In this document: positions 1 to 11,782 of the stretch, piece after piece | Layout of the letters: each line of letters opens with the position of its first letter | Numbering within the stretch: position 1 is the stretch's first letter | Source: Zingiber officinale | Lineage: Eukaryota > Streptophyta > Magnoliopsida > Zingiberales > Zingiberaceae | Assembly: GCF_018446385.1 (NCBI RefSeq) | Contig: NW_024589874.1 | Coordinates: forward strand, 62,001-126,000 | Reading direction: 5' to 3' | DNA length: 64,000 nt | The notes under the pieces: generated by a model | Database searches by the model: none | Seen by the model: the letters and a program-made list of their open reading frames with translations, nothing else | What the model was told of the DNA's origin: nothing | Made by a program: the position numbers and the translations under genes

Positions 1-972
1 TACAAGAAATACCACAATGTTTTCGTTACACTTCTTGTATACACAAGACTCATCTGGACACTAAATAAATCTATATGATTGGATTACTTCGTTAAACCGG
101 ATGTTCCAAGATCTTGAAGCTTGCTTTAGTCCATAAATGGACCAATTGAGCTTACACACTAGATGCTCTTTGCCCTTTTCAATGAACCCTTCTGGTTGCT
201 TCATATGGATGTTTTCTTCAAGACTTCTGTTAAGGAAAGCTGTCTTGACATCCATTTGTCAAATCTCATAATCCATATGAGCGGCAATGGATAAGAGTAT
301 CCGGATAGACTTAAGCATGGCCACCAGTGAAAAAGTCTCCTCATAATCGATTTCCTCTTTCTAAGTATACCCTTTCGCAACAATCCTTGCTTTGAAGGTT
401 TCTACCTTCCCATCTATCCCCCTTTTCCTTTTATAGATCCACTTGCATCCAATGACTTTTACACCATTAGGTGGTTCTACAAGCCCCCAGACCTTATTAG
501 AATACATAGATTCTATTTCGGAATTCATTGCCTTTTGCCAAGATACTGCATTTATATCTTGGAGTGCTTCATCATATGTTCGAGGATCAGGTTCATTTTT
601 ACCTGGGATCAAGTCCGAAGACTCACCCAAAAACATGAATCTCTCAGGTTGCCTCACAATCCTCCCACTACGACGAGGCACTATCTCTGGCTGTGTATCA
701 TGTGTGACACGTGTTGCAGTTTCTTGTGGTACTTCATCTTGTACTATTGGTACTAAAGTAGACGTGTCCTCTCTAATTTCTTCTAGAACTATTTCACTCA
801 TGGGCTTATGGTTCATTACATAATCTTCTTCTAAAAATCGAGCATTGATGCTAACAATGATCTTCTGATTTTTAGGATTATAAAACAAACCACCTTTCGT
901 TCCCTTAGGATATCCCACAAACAGACAAACTTTTGTACGTGATTCCAACTTGTCAGTATCTCCCTTTAGCAC
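1..972 (-). pseudogene. copia integrase C-terminus and reverse transcriptase, partial
   Basis: Positions 972-361 carry the end of integrase (CLFVGYPKGTKGG) and the linker to RT, ending at CKWIYKRKRG and a stop (TAG at 363-361). Positions 255-61 carry the next RT block (DVKTAFLNRSLEENIHMKQPEGF, the first catalytic Asp region, then the IYGLKQASRSW segment). The YVDD box and RNase H lie beyond the window edge. At least two in-frame disruptions make this a dead copy. Confidence 0.88.
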
Positions 973-987
973 ATGTGTTGGACTACC

Positions 988-1683
988 TCATATCCGGATA
1001 TGATTCAGACTAGGCTTTCGCTCATTCCATAATTCCATGGGTGTAGAAGGAATTGTTTTAGAAGGTACCATATTCAAAATGTACACTACCATTTCCAGAG
1101 CATATCCCCAAAATGAATTTGGTAATTCTGAATAACTCATCATCGATCTAACCATTTCCATAAGAGTCCTATTCTTTCGTTCTGCCACATCATTCTGTTG
1201 GGGTGTACCAGGTGTAGACAATTGGGATTGAATCTTTACTTCTGATAAGTAATTCCTAAACTCTTCAAAGAGGTATTCGCCACCACGGTCAGACCGTAGT
1301 GTCTTGATACTTTTACCAAGACGTTTCTCCACATCAGCCCTATATTCTTTGAACTTGTCAAAGCATTTAGACTTACGGCGCGTCAGGTAAATATATCCGT
1401 ATCTTGAATAATCGTCTATAAAGGAAATGAAATATTCATAACCACCTCTTGCCTGGATAGACATAGGACCACACAAATCAGAATGAACCAGTTCTAACGC
1501 ATCTTTAGCTCTATACCCCTTGACCTTTAAAGGTCTCTTGGTCATTTTACCTTCCAAGCAGGATTCACATGTTAGAAAGTTTTCCAACTCTAATGAACAC
1601 AAGAGTCCATCGGCTACAAGACATTGAATCCTACTTAAGTTAATATGTCCAAGCCTTAGATGCCAATGATATGTTTGGTTCAT
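988..1683 (-). pseudogene. copia GAG-pre-integrase and integrase core
   Basis: It begins with the GAG-pre-integrase motif HWHLRLGHINLSR and a CESCLEGK segment that completes the HHCC zinc-binding region. The rve integrase core follows: the first catalytic Asp in LVHSDLCGPM, the FIDDYSRY segment, the second Asp in LRSDRGGEY and the Glu in NDVAERKNRTL. The three catalytic acidic residues are therefore present. The frame is closed by a TGA where NHIRI is normally followed by Trp; the same frame continues into the RT part below. Integrase would insert the cDNA into the genome. Confidence 0.9.
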
Positions 1684-1875
1684 TTCCGAAGTTCTTTTCT
1701 CTTATTAGAGTTAGAAGATGTGTTATTAATTTTCATATTTTGCTTTGTGGGAGAAATTGGATTTAGTGTATAAATTGCCAACCAATGCACCAGAACAGAT
1801 AATCACCTTATTTCTCTTTATAACAACATTGTTACTAAAGGAAACTGAATATCCATCCAAATACAGTTTAGAAAC

Positions 1876-2115
1876 TTAAATTAAATTCTTTCTAAAACTG
1901 GGTACATAAAGACAATTTCTTAAAATCAAATTTCTATTCGTATCAAATGATAAGTAGACGTCTCCCACTGCAACAGCCGCCACCTTAGTAGCATTGCCCA
2001 TGTAGACAGTTATCTCTCCATCAAATAGTCGCCGGGTTTCCTGGAACCCCTGCAAAGAATTGCAAACATGATCAGTGGCTCCCGTATCTACACACCAGGT
2101 GCTGGTAGATAACAC
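1876..2115 (-). pseudogene. copia protease domain
   Basis: This stretch contains WCVDTGATDHVC, the aspartic protease active site (D-T-G) of copia polyproteins, followed by the usual region ending LYVPSFRKNLI. It lies between the gag zinc knuckle and the GAG-pre-integrase region, in the expected order. The catalytic triplet is intact, but the frame stops at 1876 where pol should continue. Confidence 0.88.
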
Positions 2116-2960
2116 CGCTAAACATGTTTCAACTACTAGAGCATGAGATATACCTTTATTGTTTTGGTTCCTACGAGGACAGTCTGCTTTCCAATGTCCA
2201 GACTGCTTGTAGATGAAGCATTGCCCTTCGGCTTCTTCATTCCAGCTTTCTATCCTATACCTTGAGGTGTATTCACCTTCTTTGCTGAAAAGACCATATT
2301 CTTCTTCTTTTTGCCTTTCGACTTAGAAGTAGAACCATTTTCAGCATAGTGGATCTAAGAACTGTGACGAAATATTCCTTCTGCTGCCTATAGTTCTGTC
2401 AGAAGTTCCGCCAACGTATACTCTCTTTTGTTCATGTTATAGTTCAGGCGGAACTACTCAAAACTTCTGGGTAGCGTTTGGAGAATTATATCGACCTGGG
2501 TTTCCCCATCAATTTCTCCTCCAAGGACTTGTATTTCGTTCAGATAGGCCATCATTTTGAGGATATGATCCCTTACGGGTGTCCCCTCAGACATGGTGGT
2601 TGTCATTAGCTTTCTCATTGCCTCTTGCCTAGCAGTCCAACTCTGGTGCCCAAAGAGTTCTTTGAGATTGTTCATTATATCATAAGCTGTTGGTAAATCT
2701 TGATTCTGATGTTGCAATACATTTGACATAGATGCCAAAATATAACACCGCGTCATCTCATCAGCTTTTACCCATTTCTTATGATACTCAATCTCCTCTG
2801 GGGTAGAGTCACCGTCAGGTGCATCAGGGCAAGCCTCAGTCAGTACAAACTTATAGCTTTATGCAGTAAGGACAATGTCTAGGTTTCTTTTCCAATCAAT
2901 ATTGTTGGGACCAGTAAGTTTGTTCTCTTTCAGTATAATGGCCAGTGGGTTGAAAGTCAT
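2116..2960 (-). pseudogene. copia gag, interrupted
   Basis: The start ATG is at 2960-2958. The N-terminus begins MTFNPLAIILKENKLTGPN, a typical copia gag opening. An in-frame TAA at 2861-2859 interrupts it after about 33 codons, and further stops follow near 2455 and 2385-2345. The middle part (2756-2454) contains the UBN2-type gag sequence with the core MRKLMTTTMSEGTPVRDHI. A CCHC zinc knuckle is present near 2178-2220 as QCFIYKQSGHWKADCP, but its second cysteine is a tyrosine, so zinc binding is probably lost. Gag normally packages the element RNA; this copy cannot make a full protein. Confidence 0.85.
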
Positions 2961-4056
2961 CCTAAGAATCACAAAAATAAACTTTGGTCAAGACTCTAAA
3001 TTTAGAATAATATTGATTCCTCAAACAATACTATTTTAAATTAGCCAACACCTCAAATCACCGTGAATATTGCATGCCACATTAGTGTGGATGTATACAA
3101 ATTCAACATTTGTAAGAGGAGGGTGTGACCCATTAATTTTATTATCTTGTCATCCTAACTTTATGACAAATAAAATTAATAGTTGGTTTCACTTTGGTCA
3201 CACAAGACAATAGCAGTGACTCCGTTGGGGAGGATACTATTGAATGCGTCTAAGTGTATACCATTACTTGATACTAAGTCCATTAAATAGGATTGTGCCC
3301 CTTCAGTTTGAGAAGATCACACGTTCCTTAATAATTTCCTATAACTATCCATAAAAGAAAGTTTGATCTAGTGATCTGCAACAAACTCATCCGTTGTGGA
3401 GGGAGACACTCAGAGCCAATACGCAAGCTTGTTACATCACTTAGAAACCAGTAATGGAGACCATGAGATTTATTAAAATCCCTTTCCCACTTAGTTATTT
3501 AAAAATGAGGATTTTTAACCTATCCTAGCATACATCACATGCATATAAACATCACAGTAATAAAAGCAATAAATTTGGAAATTAATTTTCCAACTATTAT
3601 GGCCTTTTCCACACTGTCTTCAGTATGCTCCAACCCTAGCTGCTGTCATCTTTAGCTACCGCCATCGGGTCGAGTTGTTGCATCCATCTTGCTTTTTATT
3701 CCGCTGCGCCTCTGGTGCTCCAAAAGTACCATGCCTCGCAAGAATCCGATCTGCAACAAAAATGGAATTTTACATATATCGATCCTATATTCCACGAGGG
3801 AATGTACATGTATTCTAGATCGAACAAAAATAAAATTCTAAAAATAATACTGCTCCTGCTGTATTTTATACATACAATCATGCATACAAATAATGTCATT
3901 GACATGTCCAAGGGTCCAATCATACACAATATCAATAAGCCATAATAGTTGGAGCCTACAACCAAAGAGTTAGCACATCCTACTATTTTCCTGCCTAAAT
4001 TATGTATGGCATGTGCATAACCTATTTGAATTCTAAACACACAGAGGCAAACCCTA
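2961..4056 (-). other. Untranslated leader of the copia element
   Basis: About 1.1 kb between the primer-binding site and the gag start. No convincing reading frame was seen on either strand; the short open frames near 3700-4040 show no recognisable domain. It is read as the 5' leader of the element. Confidence 0.6.
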
Positions 4057-4069
4057 GCTCTGATACCAA
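4057..4069 (-). promoter_or_regulatory. Primer-binding site (initiator tRNA-Met type)
   Basis: The minus strand reads TTGGTATCAGAGC, the standard copia primer-binding site complementary to the 3' end of initiator tRNA-Met. It lies one base inside the LTR end, as expected, and fixes the minus-strand orientation of the element. Confidence 0.9.
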
Positions 4070-4070
4070 T

Positions 4071-6516
4071 TGTTGGTTAGTCCAAGGAAAACGTACCGAT
4101 TCCACTATACAAAAATTTTTGTACAAGTGTCGAACATTTCCTAAAATAACCTATTGTGTTCTTTAAAAGTTAAATTATGAATCATAGACGGAACTTAACA
4201 TCATTGATTCCCAATTTAACTTATATGTTCTTAATGGTTAAGATTTGAATCGCAAGCAGAACTTAACACTATTGATTCAAATCTACCTAGGTTATTAATT
4301 CCATAAATATTAATTTCCAAAATTGGCTTCCAGGACTGCATAGCGAGGCACATGACCTTCTTGGATATGGGAGCAACCACCACCGCCTAGGCAAAGCCTT
4401 TTAAGGAAAGCTAATATTTATTTCCTTAAATAACTCTAGGTTAACCAAAAGGAACAATCGAATCACAAATTCGAAAAAGAAGAAAACACAAACTCGAAAA
4501 AACTTATTCGAAAAACTAGATCTAATTGCCGCTTGTATTTAGAATTCTTACAAAGAAAATAACTAGCATAATGCGGAAGAAAATTACTAGTTATACCTTC
4601 TCTTTGTAAGCTAATGACCTCGAGATCTTCTGTCGTATTCCTCGCCTCGCCTTGGACGTCGTGTGGGCGACGATCCTCCAAGATGAACACCACCCAAAAG
4701 AGCTTCTCCTCTTCTTCTAAAATCCGGCCACCAACACCACCAAGGAGAAGAGAGCAAAGGGAAAGGGAGAAGGGAGAGGGCCGACCACTAAGAGATCTCC
4801 AAGCAAGAGAATAAGAGTTGTGTCTCATGAAGCTCCCTCACCCCTTCTTTTATATTACTTGCCCAAGGCAAATAAGGAAAAACTTTTTACAAAAAATAAA
4901 ATCATCCAAGAGTTTTTCCTTTTCCCTTTTCCCTTTTATTTTTTCCTTTTCTTTCCTCTTGATTGAATCAATCACCAAATTTGATTTAGTGATGATTTTA
5001 ATTTATTTTATTATGGTCGGCCCCTTGCTTGGGCACCAATCAAGGTGGTCGGCCACCTCATCAAGAGAATAAAATAAATATAATTTTTTTAAATTTTACA
5101 AGAAGAAATCCTCTTATAAAATTTACAAGCTCTCTTTCCTAAAGTAGGAGTTAAAAAAAGAAAGTTCTAAAAATTAAAACCATGTTTTAAAATTTAAAAC
5201 ATCTCTAACAAAATTTCCTTTTTTAACATGATGATAGAAAATTTTAATTTTAAAACTTATCTCCTTTTTTTTTCTTAAACCATGAGGATGGTTAAAAAAG
5301 GAAAGTTTTAAAACTTTTAAAACTCTCTATTAAAACATGTGGCCTAATTCAAATAAGGAAAGTTTTAAAAATTAAAATCTCTCTTTTAAAACTTATAGTT
5401 TTCTATAAAGAGAATATTTCAAAAATTTAAAACACCCCTCCTATTTAAAATAATTGTGGTCGGCCCCTACATGCTTGGTCACCAAGCAATAGGGCCGGCC
5501 CTATTAAAAGGAGATGTGGCCGGCCATTGCTTGGTCACCAAGCAATGGGCCAGCCCCCTTTTTGGACACCAAGACGAGCCTTTCTTTGGATGGACTTGAG
5601 GCTTTAATGAGACTACGACAGGGACCTAGAGGAGAAATTGGTTTTGGCCTTCCGATGAGCTTAAGTATCCTGTGTTCGCCCCGAACATACAACTCAAGTT
5701 AATCGATAATAACTCATTCCACTAGAGAGTTATTACCGCACTACCGCACCAATCCCAAATTACATTATGGGCTCCTTCTTATTATGAGTGTATTAGTCTC
5801 CCTATGTTTAAGATTACGAATGCCCACTAATTAAGTAAGTTACTGATAATTCACTTAATTAATATCTAGCTCCAAGAGTACTACCACTCAAATTCATTGT
5901 CATGTCGGACTAGGTCCACCTGCAGGGTTTAACATGGCAATCCTTATGAGCTCCTCTTGGGCACATTCTCAACATAGATAACTAGAACACAGATTCCTTC
6001 TATAATCAACAACACACACTATAAGTAATATCATTTCCCATCTTATCGGGCATATTGAATTATCGAGATAAACCTCACCCTTTGATAAGTCAAAGAAATA
6101 AATATTAAATATATATGCTTATTATTATATTAGGATTAAGAGCACACACTTCCATAATAACTAAGGTCTAGTTCTTTTACTAAGTCAGTACAAAAAGAAC
6201 TTACCTAAATGGTCCTACTCAATACACTTAAAGTCTAGCAGTGTAATTTATTAGTCAAGATAAACTAATACTTAATTATACTACGACTATTCTGATAGTT
6301 TGTTCCTTTCTATCTTAGTCGTGAGCAACTGCTTATAATTTATAAAGAACCGACAACATGATCTTCTGAGTGTGACACCACACTCCATGATGTCTACAAT
6401 ATAAATTAATTGAACAATTAAATTTAACAAATAAATGCAGATATTGACCAATGTGATTCTTTTAGTTCAACAAATAAATGTTTACAAAAGCTAGACTTTT
6501 AGTATACACTCTAACA
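4071..6516 (-). repeat. 5' LTR of the Angela-like copia element
   Basis: On the minus strand it starts with TGTTAG at 6516 and ends with CCAACA at 4071, directly before the primer-binding site. These are the TG...CA ends expected of an LTR. It is AT-rich and contains GGCCGGCC-type motifs and a strong palindrome near 5524-5548. The assignment rests on the TG/CA ends and the adjacent primer-binding site. The second LTR is outside the window, so the boundary at 6516 is inferred from sequence form. Confidence 0.8.
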
Positions 6517-6570
6517 ATACTAAGCTGTATTGTAATAGTGAGAAATGAGTTGTCCTTTAAGTTCATACGA
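6517..6570. other. Short unique spacer left of block A
   Basis: 54 bp between the copia LTR end and the first base shared with block B. No feature seen. It marks the left limit of the duplicated segment, because the sequence left of 42854 is unrelated. Confidence 0.6.
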
Positions 6571-6913
6571 TGTTGCGCCCAACTAGTAGTATTCTTATAG
6601 TGCTTTTGCTGGGAAGTTGGGAGCTCAACCATAGGTCCGTCGGATACTTTAGACCGAGAAGCTATATATAATAAGACTTACCCCTACACAGCTATGCTGG
6701 GATCTGGAAGTTTAGACCGGATCTTATATTGGTCGGCACTAAACCCTATTTACCCTACCAACGTTAGGGTTGTTTAGGTTTATTTTGTATATCTTAGCAT
6801 CAAGTGGATTGATAAATCCTCCCAATTTGCCCTGTTCTTAGGGCCGGTCATTTTTATACTAAATGTTATATTATAACACTGATAAGATTATGCATGTAAG
6901 CCAAAAGTAATAT
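6571..6913. repeat. Unrecognised 340-bp segment shared with 42854-43194
   Basis: It begins GTTGCGCCCAAC and lies directly left of the SIRE-like LTR in both blocks. It contains no reading frame of note. It is probably the flank into which the SIRE-like element inserted before the duplication, since both copies end with AATAT, a candidate target duplication. Confidence 0.7.
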
Positions 6914-7609
6914 TGTTGGAACCCCAAGGTTGTTTTGATGTGATCAACAAGTTAAGTTAGGTCATGTGGTATTTTAACCTTGTGTCTAAGTGTGCTGGAG
7001 TTTAGGAGCACAGGGAGTCGAGCAAAAGAAGCAGCTAGCGAGAAGGACGACACGAAAGAGAGCTGACGGGCTCGGTGCGTCTGAGGTACGAGGTGCTGCG
7101 GAAGAGTACACGGGCGGACGAGAAGGAGGCATGTAGCATTTCCGAGGGACGAGAAGCCGGAGTAGAAGGTTGCTCGAGAAGGCCAAAATTGGGTTCGGGG
7201 TGAGCCTTATTTCGGTTGGCTTAAATCACCCAAGCGAGCGGAATCGGAGCAGAAGATCGGGACCGAGGCGAGCAGCACCGGAGCAGAGGGACCGGACCAA
7301 AAGTCAACTTTGTTGACTATTGTGGTCCGGGCACCCGAAACTATTCCGGGCACCCGAACCAATCCGGGCTGCTCGGAACCCATTCCGGGTGCCCGGACCT
7401 GAAATTTTATCCTGATCACGGTCAAACACGATCTATGCGAGAAGGGATAAAGTTTTATTCCCTCCTAGGTGCCTGGAACCCTTCCAGACGCCCTGAACAA
7501 GGCTATAAATATAGCCTTAGTCCAAGAAGCTCAATCAACACAAGCAATTAGCATTTCGAACACTTGTACGCTTTCTTTAGAGTTTTGCTTCTATTTTTCT
7601 GTGCACCAG

Positions 7610-9564
7610 TGTTACGATTCGGCAAGTGCACGGATTCATCGTCAGTAATATATAAGATTGTCGAACCATAGGGATTGTTGATTAAGCACTAGAGATGTCG
7701 CAAAGTAAGTTATCTAGACGGTTGAAAGTTTGCTTTGGCGCTTGCAAACTAACGAGATTGATTGAAGAGGGAAAGAGAAGGATGAGATAATCGATCTTGG
7801 AGGGAATTGAGCTTTGGGAAATGGATTCAAGGATTTCAGTTTCGTTATGGTGGAACCTGATGCATCATGTTCTAACTTTTACTCATTGTCAATTAACATA
7901 CCTTCGCCGGAAGTTAAAGCTACTATCCATAAGTACTAATCAGAGAAGATCCCTGTGAAATCCTGTTACGGTTAACCCTATCACTAGGGCGCCTCGGTAG
8001 ATCACAAGAATACAAATCTAATCGGTATCATTAGGGATAGAGATAGGGGTTTGGTTTGGTCTCTTACTTCCTTGTGGAGAAGTTGCCTCTTCTTTCAAGG
8101 GAATATCCTAGACGTCCGTGAACGGGTTACCCCTGTCACTAGGGCCCCTCAGGTGTACAATCTAAGATTCTCTTTTTACGAAATTAGCAATTCCTACACA
8201 ATCAATTAACATGACAAGGCAACAAGTCTCATTCACATCAAATAGAAACGAAGCAAGAGAAATCATCCAACAAGGAAAGGCACGAACATGAGTCTTACAT
8301 CAAACCCTATCCAAAACTACTCCCTACATCCATAGAAAAGGAGATATACTCCATTGCGAGAGAGGAACAACCCCAAAACATAAAGTAATGCACACTTACA
8401 ACCCTTGATGTGAGAAGAAGGGGAAGAAGAGATGCTTGCCGAGGTTTCCAATGTCTTGGTGATGCCACCTTGCTCTGGAGATGGATGGAACGTCAAGAGA
8501 TGGAGGCGGATGAAGCTCTTGGGTTTCCCCCAAAGGGGAGAACCCTTTCCCAAGGAGAGGGGGGCGAAATCCCAAACCAAAGATCCTCCAAGAATAGGGT
8601 TCTTGACCCTTTTATACCTCCTCCAAGCTGTCCAAGAAAACCAGGATTATAGGGGTCCAGTAAACTGAGTTTTTCACCTATTAAACAAGGTTTTCTCATG
8701 ATTTAACCTGAACCAAAGTTGTAGCTCTTAAACTTATCTTCACTCTGATACTTTGATCAAGCCCTGGCTCCAAACAGGCTGAAAGTTATGGCGTTTCGAA
8801 GTTTGGTCTGCGGCCTGGGTGGAGGTCCAGTTGAACCTGCGGTTGGGAGGCACGACCGTGCCATTTAGCATGAGCAGGCAATTCTTTCTCTTTGTTGGAT
8901 CTGAAGCAAAGTTGTAGATCTTGAAGTTAGCTACGTTTGGTATAAAGAACATCCTAAAACTCCAACGAAGCGCAATGTTATGGACAAATTACTAACGGTC
9001 TGCAATCTGCCCAGAATTCAGCACAACCCTGTTTTGGCGTGGCACGACCCGTGTTCTTCGTCACATGGCCGTGTGGAATCCACATGGCCTCACATGGCTT
9101 CTTCTCGGGTTGAGTCACACGGCTATGTGAAACTCACATGGTCGTGGCCTTTTTCTTCTCTGCCAAGGTCACACGGCCGTGTGGATTCATACGGCCGTGA
9201 CCTTTCTCTCCTCTGGATCGTTGGCACGGTCGTGCCATTTGGCACGATCGTGTGTTGCTTGGCAATGGGGATAATGGCACGGCCGTGTGGGGGCACACGG
9301 CTGTGGCTTTCTTCGCATCAGGTGCTGGCACAGCCAAGACATGATAATGGCACGACTCAAGCTCCTGTGTGCGTTTTTGCTCCATTTTCGCTCCAAATAG
9401 CATCATATTAATCAAAACAAGCAAAGAGTAGATCTCCGAACAAAATATAATGGAAGTATGACATTTTAATGAAATAGGGTGCAATAAACATAGATTATGC
9501 TAATTAAATGCAAGTAGATGTGTGTCAAAGCATGCATAAATGATTATATAATCTACGCACATCA
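7610..9564 (-). repeat. 3' LTR of element D
   Basis: On the minus strand it starts TGATGTGCGTAGA at 9564 and ends AATCGTAACA at 7610, giving TG...CA ends. It matches 21527-23430 and the block B copy. A GC-rich stretch at about 9020-9350 holds many copies of the palindromic CACGGCCGTG type. Confidence 0.85.
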
Positions 9565-9600
9565 TACCCCTAGACTTAAACCTTTGCTTGTCCTCAAGAA
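9565..9600 (-). promoter_or_regulatory. Polypurine tract of element D
   Basis: The minus strand reads GGACAAGCAAAGGTTTAAGT then CTAGGGGTA, directly before the LTR start TGATG at 9564. This is the expected plus-strand priming site. A near copy of the module lies at 10537-10503. Confidence 0.75.
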
Positions 9601-10801
9601 AAACCCGCAATCTAGATTCATGTGGTTAGATAGTGCATCATAATCTTGAGCAAATCAATCTAATCCTATCGGATGATTTCATTGGTGAGAAAGATACAAA
9701 AGTAGTTTGAGTATGACCTAAGTAGTAGTCCTCCGTGCTCAGTGCGAAAGAGACCTAAATTTATCAAGTTTCAATCCCTAAGTCTAGTCAAGTCGTCATA
9801 AAATTATGTTCCTTATACTTTCACGATAGGCACTTACCTACCACACGCAAGGTTTGTTCCCCACAAAAATGCTACGCATCGTCTACACAAGGTCTCAAAG
9901 AAATACTCAGTATCAAGAGAAACATAACATTCATTTCCCCAATAACCTAACTCGGTCTCAAAGGGGTGAATTGTTAGTTTCCACTCAAGATAACTATTTT
10001 TTTATCCCCTTTTTTTTAATGTTTGCAACGTATCAAACTTGAACAAACCTTCATTTTTTTCATTTTTTTTATTTTTTTAAATTTTTTTTGGGGATTGATT
10101 TTTCCAAATGAGCTTACATGATCTGAGTTTATCCAGTAACCAAAATGTAGTTGAGGTCACCATAGAAACATAAGTACTAGTCCAATTCTATGAATTATGA
10201 CTATTTTAGAGTTATCAACCATCAAAAATAGGCATAGTGCATAGAGATCCTTAAATAAGGTCAATACTTAAACTCTTGTAGTAAAAACATTGCTCACTTC
10301 ATGCTATCATAGATAGAAAAATATAGGTCACTAAATATAATAGCACCATAAGTAGCCAATAAACCACATGGAATCTAGAATAAACGTGCTAGTATTTTGT
10401 AATAAGGAACAAACAATCATGATGTGATGTAAGATGCAACTAGTAAAAATTTTATTAAGCAAAAAAGAAATAAGCAAAAACTAAATTAAACCAAATGCAT
10501 CTAATGCATCCCCCCAGACTTAAACTTTTCATTGTCCCAATGAAAACTAAAAACAATGTGGAGGAGATAAAAAGTAAGAGAAGTTACCAAATGATGTCAT
10601 TAACTTCTCCACCATATAATTGCCCTCCTCCTAATCTTTGAATCTTATAAAAGAATGTAGACAACAAAAATTAAGTAGAGGATACATGTTTATTATAAAG
10701 AAATGAAACTAGAAAGAACTAAAGGCATGAATGAAAATGAACTTGGGTTGCCTCCCAAGAAGGGCTTGTTTAAGGTCATTAGCTCGACCACCTCATTAAA
10801 T
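9601..10801 (-). other. Element D 3' untranslated region with a second polypurine-like module
   Basis: 1.2 kb without a supported gene. At 10537-10503 the minus strand reads GGGACAATGAAAAGTTTAAG followed by TCTGGGGGGATG, closely resembling the terminal polypurine module at 9600-9565. The remainder is AT-rich with runs of T near 10010-10090. Confidence 0.6.
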
Positions 10802-11782
10802 TCATCGAAATCTCGCTCTAGGAGGGGTAAGATATTTCAACACCCTCCTACCAAGGGCTCTTATTATGGAGAGAGCTTTCATCAAAGGAGCTACAGAGTA
10901 AAGTATAACTCTCTCCATCTTCGTCTTCTTTGAAGTTCTTTCAGGTGGTCGAAGATGGTTCAGTCTGAGCTTCCAAATATAGGCCTCATGAAAATTTGCA
11001 CACCCAAAAGAAAAACATACCTCTCCCAAGCATGCTATATTAGATAGAACTAGAACCTTATTAAGATGAATTGAGTATGTATCATAGATTGAATCACATC
11101 CAACAAAATCTACTATTGGTACATCTATGAAATTTTTCAAAAGATCACAAAGGATACTAACCTTGCTTTGCTGAGAGATACCTGAAAGTTCTAAACATGT
11201 GGATGTGACTTCTGAATCTTGCATTGGCTCTAGCTCTGGCTCAAGTGGTGCCTCTAAAAGTAGTGATTCTTGGGGCTTTGCTTCTATTGCACAAGTCCCT
11301 ACACAATTATCATCAACCAATTCCATTCTTGCAAATTCCATAGTATCGAGTTGTTGTGCGACCAAGAGAGGTGATCCTTGGGACATTTCCTCCATAGTAC
11401 ATACCCCTACACTTTTATCTACCACATCATCATCATAAGTGGGGAAGAGTCCACTAACACTAATATCATCAATAGAGGGATCAACAACATTATTAGAAAT
11501 TTGAAGTAATATTCGTAAAGCTGAGATCCCCCGTTGCACCATTAACTCTTCAAAAACTTGTGTTGTGTCTCCATCTGACTTGGAGCAGGGATATTTGTGT
11601 GTTGGGAGTCCTCCAAGTCAACCGGCACATCTGGTTGTAAATGATGTGATCTGTCCAATGAAAAATCATCCCAAAACTCTAAGAAACTCTGAGATGCTTG
11701 AAAAGAATGATCAACACCTTGCACACTTCTATAATCAAAATTTTGATAATTCCTCCAATCCTGATTATAGGGCTGAGGTGGG
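10802..11782 (-). pseudogene. Element D gag-like ORF, C-terminal part (frameshifted)
   Basis: This continues the frame that begins at 21283, after removal of element E and one copy of its GTGGG duplication. The first piece (11782 to about 11543) runs through GVDHSFQASQSFLEFWDDF and stops at a TAA; the overlapping frame 11542-10802 continues as MVQRGISALRILLQISNNVV. Sequence in the second frame is open just upstream of its Met (QVFEEL), so a one-base frameshift near 11560 best explains the break. The second part contains VGTCAIEAKPQESL, VSILCDLLKNFIDVPIVDF and LRLNHLRPPER, all with counterparts in the element E ORF. Function unknown; position suggests a gag-derived protein. Confidence 0.65.

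Larger units (their letters stand above)
1..6516 (-). mobile_element. Ty1/copia LTR retrotransposon, Angela-like, 5' portion, degenerate
   Basis: Read on the minus strand the order is LTR, primer-binding site, gag, protease, integrase, reverse transcriptase, which is the Ty1/copia order. The element enters from the right at 6516 and leaves the window at base 1 inside the RT, so the 3' LTR is not visible. The LTR begins TGTTAGAGTGTATACTAAAAG and is about 2.4 kb, which with the pol sequence suggests the Angela group of the Tork/Angela branch (inference). Premature stops break gag and pol, so this copy cannot encode its own proteins. The five bases next to the LTR start (atact, 6517-6521) are a candidate target duplication whose partner lies outside the window. 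Confidence 0.9.

Noticed and set aside
3696-4040. Open frame in the copia leader (114 aa)
   Set aside because: No domain, an antisense open frame of similar length, and it lies in the expected untranslated leader.
8317-8700. Open frames in the D LTR (repeated at 22206-22611 and 49938-50126)
   Set aside because: They appear in several frames and both strands, are cut by indels between the LTR copies, and resemble no protein; repeat sequence rather than genes.
8980-9484. A 143-aa plus-strand frame and overlapping minus-strand frames at the CACGGCCGTG array
   Set aside because: The repetitive His/Arg/Ser-rich peptides arise from translating a palindromic nucleotide repeat; all frames are open because of composition.
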